Assembly (NCBI GenBank): GCA_021234155.1
Contig: JAJEKV010000077.1
Span: 3,609,385 to 3,673,384, forward strand
Length of the DNA: 64,000 bases
Reading direction: 5' to 3'
Origin: Isoetes taiwanensis
Taxonomy: Eukaryota; Streptophyta; Lycopodiopsida; Isoetales; Isoetaceae
Part shown: positions 55,241 to 64,000 of the stretch, piece by piece
Layout of the letters: each line of letters opens with the position of its first letter
Numbering within the stretch: the stretch's first letter is position 1
Program-made: the position numbers and the translations under genes
The notes under the pieces: model-generated
The model's database searches: none
Told to the model about the DNA's origin: nothing
What the model saw: only the letters and a program-made list of their open reading frames with translations

Positions 55241-58200
55241 ATTTACATCTAGACTTACACCATATATGCATATAAATACAAAAATATAGTTCCGTTCAAG
55301 ATGTAAACGTTTCCCACATATCCATCAAGGGTAAAACCCAAGCCACAGCACAAGGTAACCTTTATTTGGTTGGAATTATGATCACATATAGCAAAATAGA
55401 TGCATAAAGAATATTTCACAATAATTATTTTTCAGTCTAATCAATTTCAAGATGTAACAAATCAGATAGCAATCTTAAGAATGTATAAAGTTTTCCATTT
55501 AATTTTCAAGTAATAATCAGTACAAAATATAGAGTATAAAAGACGAGAGTATACTTGCCATCTTGTATAAAACACATTTGTCTACATATCTTATTTGTGT
55601 CACTGTCAAAATGCAGCTCGTTCCATCTCTTACGGATCCAGCTACTCCAATTCCAAGTTAACGCCAACTCTAACAGCAAAATGGAGACAATTAGAGGAGA
55701 GAACCTACTGCGGACCAATCAATACACAATTAGCATGATAATGGTAAATGTGCAAGGGCAAAAGGTACATTGGGTCTCTCGGTTTATCACCGATCACCAA
55801 TTGTATCCTTTTGCCCGAGGTGACATTAACTAGAAAAAACAAAAACCGAATAGTGTATGTTATTTTAAATTTCCCAAATGATCACAAGCATTCCCATTAG
55901 ACGAGAACTAATTTATTAGTCCCAAATCTAGCTGGTTAACTTGATCATTTGTTCGATATATCGTAGTCTAATCAATTTCATAGCATAACATAACATTATT
56001 ACTATTTTAAATATCCTCGCCCGCGATTTTAAAAGATTGTTTCAAAGATTGCAATTCATTTTTGTGCAAAAATTCTATGGGCATATCCCAAGTATCACCA
56101 AAGAATGAACTAAATCAGCTTTGAACATTTCCCTTAAATGAGATGCACATAATATAGTTTGCCATCAAATATAATACATTGATACCAACACATAGTTTAA
56201 GTGCTCATGATATTGAAGCAAATAGACTAGAGTAACCTTTTTTGCAGCACTCCAAAAATGTTACGAAGCTCCATTATCCAAGTAGGAAAGCATAAGGTCC
56301 ACTTGATTTTTTGTAAGACCTGATACCAACATTTGCAAACATATTCTGAAATGCGCATTAAACATTCTTATGTTTATCATACGGTATGGAAAAATTAATT
56401 TGACAAGAAAGAAAAATATTTTTTACCATTACAAGGGCGCTTTATCTATCACAGACAGATATATATATAGATCTGGCCATTCCCTTATTGCAGGGACAAC
56501 ATAGATACAAGCAAATATTTGTTTTCGTATGCAACGAAACAAGCACTATGAATCACATGCTGAATGTATGAATAATTATGATACTAGTGTTTTGAATAGA
56601 ACATGTTACCTCGATTCCATGGCAAGACCTTCATAAGCTTGGCCTTTGCTCTTCTTGCCGAGATTCAAAGATTATATGGCATCAAGACTAGCCTTTGGCA
56701 TCCTGCCGAAAATGCTTCATACAAGCTTTTTTCTACTTTCTATGATCTGCAAAATGTATTTTCAGATCTAAATACGAGTTTCAAAGCCAATATCTTTGAA
56801 GATTCAAGACATATATTAACAAAACTTCGAGCATCGAAAGTTTCTTGATACCTTAGCACTGCTATCGGGGCATTTACGATGCGGTTCATACCGATAGTCA
56901 AATATAAAAGCGGCATCTTCCGACCCTAGCTTCAAAGCCCAAGCGAGAAACGTATGCCATGATCCAAACTAGAACCTCAGATGCATGTTTTTGGCCAAGC
57001 CTAGGCATCTACATATGCACACGATTTTTTCTTCATCACTAAATGATCCGCCAAGCTCTTTGTGCGACCATTTTTGCGCCACAATATTGCTAATCAAACT
57101 GTACTCTAGTTTAGAAAAGAGAGCGGCCATTTTGGCGCTTAGCCTCTGTTAGGCAGAGTCCTAAAAATCACATATTAAAAAGTCAAATAATGAACAAAGC
57201 CACAATCGGCCCTTTTCACCGCAATCGCCATGGTTATTTTATGTAGACTATCTCTGAGCATGTAAACCCTTTTATTGCTTTTTGCCTTTACCAAAACTTG
57301 GCTTTTTGCAAACAATCTTGGCTTTTTGCAAACAATCTATTAAAAGTAGACGAAGCCCCAAATCTTAGCATCCTTTTATGGGGTCCACAAGTCCACAAGT
57401 TGCCTTTTTACATGGTTCCACCATAGCATTAAATAACGTGGTGTACCATTGAAGGGACACTTCCTTCCCATAGGCACTTAGCAATTAGAAGCTAACTTGC
57501 ACAATGCACATGAACTTTCTCGATTTTCCATGTAAAGTGGGACTCCATCATTTGTCTAAAGAGCCATATTCAAAACAAGCCCAATATGCAATATCTGTCA
57601 TGATGAACAGGGCATAATTTTTCTTAGTAGCTCATGTTGCATTTTGCATCTTAGCATGGTTCATACCCCATACTACTGAAAGTATAATCATATAACATTC
57701 TTTTGCCTCATGTGGCCTTATAGGCTCCATCCTCTTGCATAACATCGTCTGGATTTTCTTTTCTCATTTCAATTATTTGAGGAATCAAAAAAGAATATTC
57801 TCTTCTTCTTCTTCTTCTTCTTCTTCTTCTTCTTCTTCTCCTCCCACAATCCCTCCCTCGGGATGTAGGACACCTCTTTTTATAAGGAAAGTAGGACCCC
57901 CCCTATAAAAAGAGGGGTCCTACTTCCTTACACCAGAAGAAAGTAACTTACTTTGTCTAGAATCTTGAAACATAGAGTAGACAATCTGTTCATTAGACCA
58001 GAATCTCTAAGCCTTGGTGCAAAGGACCATAGGCCGGATTTAATTTGAGTTGTACTACAGGCACAATAGGCCCTAAGTACATGCCTTAGCACAATGGGCC
58101 ATTGAAGGCAATATAAGAATATAGAGTATCTTGAAACATAGAGTATTCTGTTCAATAGACCCAGAATCTCTAAGCCTTGGCGCAATAGACCATAGGCAGC

Positions 58201-58630
58201 ATTTAAAGTTTAAATGTACTAAAGGCACAATAGTCCTTAAGTACATGCCTTGGCATAATGGACCAAAGGCAATTTTGGAAGCTATAGATGTATAAAAGCT
58301 TACAGTATATTTGTGGCCGTTCCGAAACATCCATCAGGCCTGAACATCATACTTATGGGGTTCTCCAACCACCACATAACCTGCATCGAAGAGATGTAGT
58401 ATCCAGATAGTCTTTTTCTGTACATCAGAAATGAGAGACAGAATATTGTTAGTCCCAAATAAAAGATCTCATATGAACTTCAATATCATAGATATTGAAA
58501 TCATTCTCAAATCCATCACCCCATCTATGTGAAGTTAGAAAGATGAACCAGAGAATCAACCAAATAAAGTGGAGCTGTGTTAGTTAGAAGACTCTAACTA
58601 ATGGAAGTCACATTTTCTTCTTATTCACAT
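55241..58630. repeat. tandem array unit 2
   Basis: Full unit; (TTC)n at about 57801-57840, longer than in unit 1; hairpin at about 57880-57929. Confidence 0.95.
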
Positions 58631-61600
58631 ATTTACATCTAGACTTACACCATATATGCATATAAATACAAAAATATAGTTCCGTTCAAGATGTAAACGT
58701 TTCCCACATATCCATCAAGGGTAAAACCCAAGCCACGGCCTGGTAACCTTTATTTGGTTGGAATTATGATCACATATAGCAAAATAGATGCATAAAGAAT
58801 ATTTCACAATAATTATTTTTTTCAGTCTAATCAATTTCAAGATGTAACAAATCGATAGCAATCTTAAGAATGTATAAAGTTTTCCATTTAATTTTCAAGT
58901 AATAATCGATTACAAAATATAGAGTATAAAAGGCGAGAGTATACTTGCCATCTTGTATAAAACACATTTGTCTACATATCTTATTTGTGTCCTTTGTCAA
59001 AATCGCATTTCGTTCCATCTCTTACGGATCCAGCTACTCCAATTCCAAGTTAACGCCAACTCTAACAGCAAAATGGAGACAATTAGAGGAGAGAACCCGT
59101 ACCTGCAGCCAATCAATACACAATTAGCATGATAATGGTAAATGTGCAAGGGCCAAAAGGTACATTGGGTCTCTCAGTTTATCACTGATCACCAATTGTA
59201 TCCTTTTGCCCTGAGGTGACATTAACTAGAAAAGAAGCAAACTGGAATAGTGTATGTTATTTTAAATTTCCCAAATGATCACAAGCATTCCCATTAGACG
59301 AGAACTAATTTATTAGTCCCAAATCTAGCTGGTTAACTTGATCATTTGTTCGATATATCGTAGTCTAATCAATTTCATAGCATAACATAACATTATTACT
59401 ATTTTAAATATCCTATACGATTTTAAAAAGATTGTTTCAACATTGCAATTCATTTTTGTGCAAAAATTCTATGGGCATATCCCAAGTATCACCAAAGAAT
59501 GAACTAAATCAGCTTTGAACATTTCCCTTAAATGAGATGCACATAATATAGTTTGCCATCAAATATAATACATTGATACCAACACATAGTTTAAGTGCTC
59601 ATGATATTGAAGCAAATAGACTAGAGTAACCTTTTTTGCAGCACTCCAAAATGTTACGAAGCTCCATTATCAAGTAGGAAAGCATAAGGTCCACTTGATT
59701 TTTTTGTAAGACCTGATACCAACATTTGCAAACATATTCTGAAATGCGCATTAAACATTCTTATGTTTATCATACGGTATGGAAAAATTAATTTGACAAG
59801 AAAGAAAAATATTTTTACCATTACAAGGGCGCTTTTATCTATCACGACGGATATATATATAGATCGGCCATTCCCTTATTGCGGGGACAACATAGATACA
59901 AGCAAATATTTGTTTTCATTATGCAACGAAACAAGCACTATGAATCACATCTTTGAATGTATGAATAATTATGATACTAGTGTTTTGAATAGAACATGTT
60001 ACCTCGATTCCATGGCAAGACCTTCATAAGCTTGGCCTTTGCTCTTCTTCTTAGAGATTCAAAGATTATATGGCATCAAGACTAGCCTTTGGCATCCTGC
60101 CAAAAATGCTTCATACAAGCTTTTTCTACTTTCTATGATCGCAAAATGTATTTTCAGATCTAAATCACAGTTTCAAAGCCAATATCTTTGAAGATTCAAG
60201 ACATATATTAACAAAACTTCGGGCATCGAAAGTTTCTTGATACCTTAGCACTGCTATCAGGCATTTCTGATGCAGTTCATACCAGTAGTCAAATATAAAA
60301 CGGCATCTTCCAGCCTAGCTTCAAAGCCCAAGCAGGAAACGTATGCCATGATCCAAGCTAGAACCTGTATGCATGTTTTGGCCAAGCCTAGGCATCTACA
60401 TATGCACACGATTTTTCTTCATCACTAAATGATCCGCCAAGCTCTTTGTGCGACCATTTTTGCGCCACAATATTGCTAATCAAACTGTACTCTAGTTTAG
60501 AAAAAAAGAGCGGACCATTTTGGCGCTTAGCCTCTGTTAGGCGAGTCCTAAAATCACATATTAAAAGTCAAATAATGAACAAAGCCACAATCGGCCCTTT
60601 TCACCGCAATCGCCATGGTTATTTTATGTAGACTATCTCTGAGCATGTAAACCCTTTTATTGCTTTTTGCCTTTACCAAAACTTGGCTTTTTGCAAACAA
60701 TCTTGGCTTTTTGCAAACAATCTATTAAAAGTAGACGAAGCCCCAAATCTTAGCATCCTTTTTATGGGGTCCACAAGTCCACAAGTTGCCTTTTTACATG
60801 GTTCCACCATAGCATTAAATAACGTGGTGTACCATTGAAGGGACACTTCCTTCCCATAGGCACTTAGCAATTAGAAGCTAACTTGCACAATGCACATGAA
60901 CTTTCTCGATTTTCCATGTAAAAGTGGGACTCCATCATTTGTCTAAAGAGCCATATTCAAAACAAGCCCAATATGCAATATCTGTCATGATGAACAGGGC
61001 ATAATTTTCTTAGTAGCTCATGTTGCATTTTTGCATCTTAGCATGGTTCATACCCCATACTACTGAAAGTATAATCATATAACATTCTTTTGCCTCATGT
61101 GGCCTTATAGGCTCCATCCTCTTGCATAACATCGTCTGGATTTTCTTTTCTCATTTCAATTATTTGAGGAATCAAAAAAGAATATTCTCTTCTTCTTCTT
61201 CTTCTTCTTCTTCTTCTTCTTCTTCTTCTCCCACAATCCCTCCCTCCTGGGATGTAGGACACCTCTTTTTTATAAGGAAAGTAGGACCCCCTATAAAAGA
61301 GGGGTCCTACTTCCTTACACCAAAGAAAAGTAACTTACTTTGTCTAGAATCTTGAAACATAGAGTAGACAATGCTTCATTAGACCCGAATCTCTAAGCCT
61401 TGGTGCAAAGGACCATAGGCTGTATTTAAATTTGAGTTGTACTACAGGCACAATAGGCCCTAAGTACATGCCTTAGCACAATGGGCCATTGAAGGCAATA
61501 TAAGAATATAGAGTATCTTGAAACATAGAGTATTCTGTTCAATAGACCCAGAATCTCTAAGCCTTGGCGCAATAGACCATAGGCAGCATTTAAAGTTTAA

Positions 61601-62017
61601 ATGTACTAAAGGCACAATAGTCCTTAAGTACATGCCTTGGCATAATGGACCAAAGGCAATTTTGGAAGCTATAGATGTATAAAAGCTTACAGTATATTTG
61701 TGGCCGTTCCGAAACATCCATCAGGCCTGAACATCATACTTATGGGGTTCTCCAACCACCACATAACCTGCATCGAAGAGATGTAGTATCCAGATAGTCT
61801 TTTTCTGTACATCAGAAATGAGAGACAGAATATTGTTAGTCCCAAATAAAAGATCTCATATGAACTTCAATATCATAGATATTGAAATCATTCTCAAATC
61901 CATCACCCCATCTATGTGAAGTTAGAAAGATGAACCAGAGAATCAACCAAATAAAGTGGAGCTGTGTTAGTTAGAAGACTCTAACTAATGGAAGTCACAT
62001 TTTCTTCTTATTCACAT
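58631..62017. repeat. tandem array unit 3
   Basis: Full unit. At several variable spots this copy keeps CAG or CTG where others read CCG, CG or AAA (for example CTCTCAGTTTATCACTGATC near 59170). (TTC)n at about 61190-61230. Confidence 0.95.
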
Positions 62018-64000
62018 ATTTACATCTAGACTTACACCATATATGCATATAAATACAAAAATATAGTTCCGTTCAAGATGTAAACGTTTCCCACATATCC
62101 ATCAAGGGTAAAACCCAAGCCACAGCACAAGGTAACCTTTATTTGGTTGGAATTATGATCACATATAGCAAAATAGATGCATAAAGAATATTTCACAATA
62201 ATTATTTTTCAGTCTAATCAATTTCAAGATGTAACAAATCAGATAGCAATCTTAAGAATGTATAAAGTTTTCCATTTAATTTTCAAGTAATAATCGGTAC
62301 AAAATATAGAGTATAAAAGGCAGTATACTTGCCATCTTGTATAAAACACATTTGTCTACATATCTTATTTGTGTCCTTGTCAAAATGCACTTTCGTTCCA
62401 TCTCTTACGGATCCAAATTTACTCCAATTCCAAGTTAACGCCAACTCTAACGACAAAATGGAGACAATTAGAGGAGAGAACCCGCACTCAGTGACCAATC
62501 AATACACAATTAGCATGATAATGGTAAATGTGCAAGGGCCAAAAAAGGTACATTGGGTCTCTCGTTTTATCAATGATCACCAATTGTATCCTTTTGCCCC
62601 GAGGTGACATTAACTAGAAAAGAAGCAACCGAATAGTGTATGTTATTTTAAATTTCCCAAATGATCACAAGCATTCCCATTAGGCGAGAACTAATTTATT
62701 AGTCCCAAATCTAGCTGGTTAACTTGATCATTTGTTCGATATATCGTAGTCTAATCAATTTCATAGCATAACATAACATTATTACTATTTTAAATATCCT
62801 CGCCACGATTTTAAAAGATTGTTTCAGCATTGCAATTCATTTTGTGCAAAAATTCTATGGGCATATCCCAAGTATCACCAAAGAATGAACTAAATCAGCT
62901 TTGAACATTTCCCTTAAATGAGATGCACATAATATAGTTTGCCATCAAATATAATACATTGATACCAACACATAGTTTAAGTGCTCATGATATTGAAGCA
63001 AATAGACTAGAGTAACCTTTTTTGCAAAGACTCCAAAAATGTTACGAAGCTCCATTATCCAAGTAGGAAAGCATAAGGTCCACTTGATTTTTTGTAAGAC
63101 CTGATACCAACATTTGCAAACATATTCTGAAATGCGCATTAAACATTCTTATGTTTATCATACGGTATGGAAAAATTAATTTGACAAGAAAGAAAAATAT
63201 TTTTACCATTACAAAGGCGCTTTATCTATCAAGAATGATATATATATATAGATCAGCCATTCCCTTATTGCGGGGACAACATAGATACAAGCAAATATTT
63301 GTTTTCAGTATGCAAACTAAACAAGCACTATGAATCACATCTTTGAATGTATGAATAATTATGATGCTAGTGTTTTGAATAGAACATGTTACCTCGATTC
63401 CATGGCAAGACCTTCATAAGCTTGGCCTTTGCTCTTCTTGCCGAGATTCAAAGATTATATGGCATCAAGACTAGCCTTTGGCATCCTGTTGAAAATGCTT
63501 CATACAAGCTTTTTCTACTTTCTATGATCTGCAAAATGTATTTTCGGATCTAAATACGAAGTTTCAAAGCCAATATCTTTGAAGATTCAAGACATATATT
63601 AACAAAACTTCGTGCATCGAAAGTTTCTTGATACCTTAGCACTGCTATCGGGCATTTCGATGCAGTTCATACCCCATAGTCAAATATAAAGCGGCATCTT
63701 CCAAAATTTAGCTTCAAAGCCCAAGCAGAAACGATGCCATGATCCAAGCTAGAACCTCAGATGCATGTTTTTTGGCCAAGCCTAGGCATCTACATATGCA
63801 CACGATTTTTCTTCATCACTAAATGATCCGCCAAGCTCTTTTGTGCGACCATTTTTTATACAATATTGCTAATCAAACTGTACTCCTAGTTTAGAAAAAG
63901 AGACGGCCATTTTGGCGCTTAGCCTCTGTTAGGCAGAGTCCTAAAAATCACATATTAAAAAGTCAAATAATGAACAAAGCCACAATCGGCCCTTTTCACC
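62018..64000. repeat. tandem array unit 4 (partial, continues beyond window)
   Basis: About 1983 bp of the unit are present, collinear with units 1-3, ending inside the segment that reads CACAATCGGCCCTTTTCACC in every copy. Confidence 0.95.

Larger units (their letters stand above)
51867..64000. repeat. 3.38-kb tandem array, about 3.6 copies, open at the window end
   Basis: Unit starts, marked by ATTTACATCTAGACTTACAC, lie at 51867, 55241, 58631 and 62018, giving periods of 3374, 3390 and 3387 bp. Copies are collinear and nearly identical except at short spots that are mostly CAG/CTG contexts. Each unit contains a (TTC)n tract, a hairpin, and an internal 168-bp duplication. Short ORFs recur (for example the 81-100-codon frame starting MLPRFHGKTFISLAF at 53240 and 56603), but I recognise no protein and the frames are not preserved in all copies. 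It could be a macrosatellite or a recently amplified non-coding/pseudogene segment. Confidence 0.96.

Noticed and set aside
58073-58330. 85-codon minus ORF repeated identically at 61460-61717
   Set aside because: Identity comes from the tandem array; the frame is broken in unit 1 and spans the internal 168-bp duplication, so coding is unlikely.
61122-61355. ORF with a poly-Ser run
   Set aside because: Translation of the (TTC)n tract in array unit 3; the frame is not kept in the other units.

Overview
This is nuclear DNA from a land plant with a large, repeat-rich genome. The evidence is one intact plant-type membrane-protein gene with a 5'-UTR intron, relics of plant gene families (LRR receptor, PPR, SBDS, MKP1-type phosphatase, LEA-like), Ty1/copia and Ty3/gypsy relics, LINEs and SINEs. 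There are no bacterial operons, rRNA genes or organellar gene sets. A fern, lycophyte or gymnosperm would fit this density of dead genes and repeats, but that is inference; I cannot name a species.

Layout. 1-2.8 kb: AT-rich DNA with two unassigned short ORFs. 2.8-15.3 kb: a block flanked by a nearly identical 180-bp inverted repeat. It holds broken gene pieces (LEA-like, LRR, two PPR pieces, SBDS with its intron) and local tandem duplications, and is a candidate gene-capturing transposon. 16.2-18.8 kb: the only gene that looks functional, an 823-residue membrane protein on the minus strand. 19-26 kb: tRNA-headed repeat debris, a foldback element, a LINE tail and a GC-rich island. 26-31.3 kb: gypsy protease relics, an LTR, and a dead copia element carrying a SINE with a 12-bp target duplication. 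32.0-33.6 kb: an apparently intronless MKP1-type phosphatase pseudogene. 35-38.7 kb: minisatellites rich in TTCTAGAA. 38.9-40.8 kb: a degenerate LINE with reverse transcriptase and 3' tail. 41-46 kb: microsatellite and unassigned DNA. 46.5-51.3 kb: a nearly complete copia element with both LTRs, a primer site, gag and pol, inserted in an older ORF that is followed by a LINE 3' end. 51.9-64 kb: about 3.6 tandem copies of a 3.38-kb unit that runs off the window.

Reading caution. In three independent repeat systems (the 3.38-kb array, the 634-bp duplication, the copia LTR pair), differences between copies cluster where one copy reads CAG, CTG or CTGCAG. Those are CHG methylation contexts, so many apparent frameshifts and stops may be consensus errors at modified cytosines. 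Pseudogene calls should be read with that in mind.
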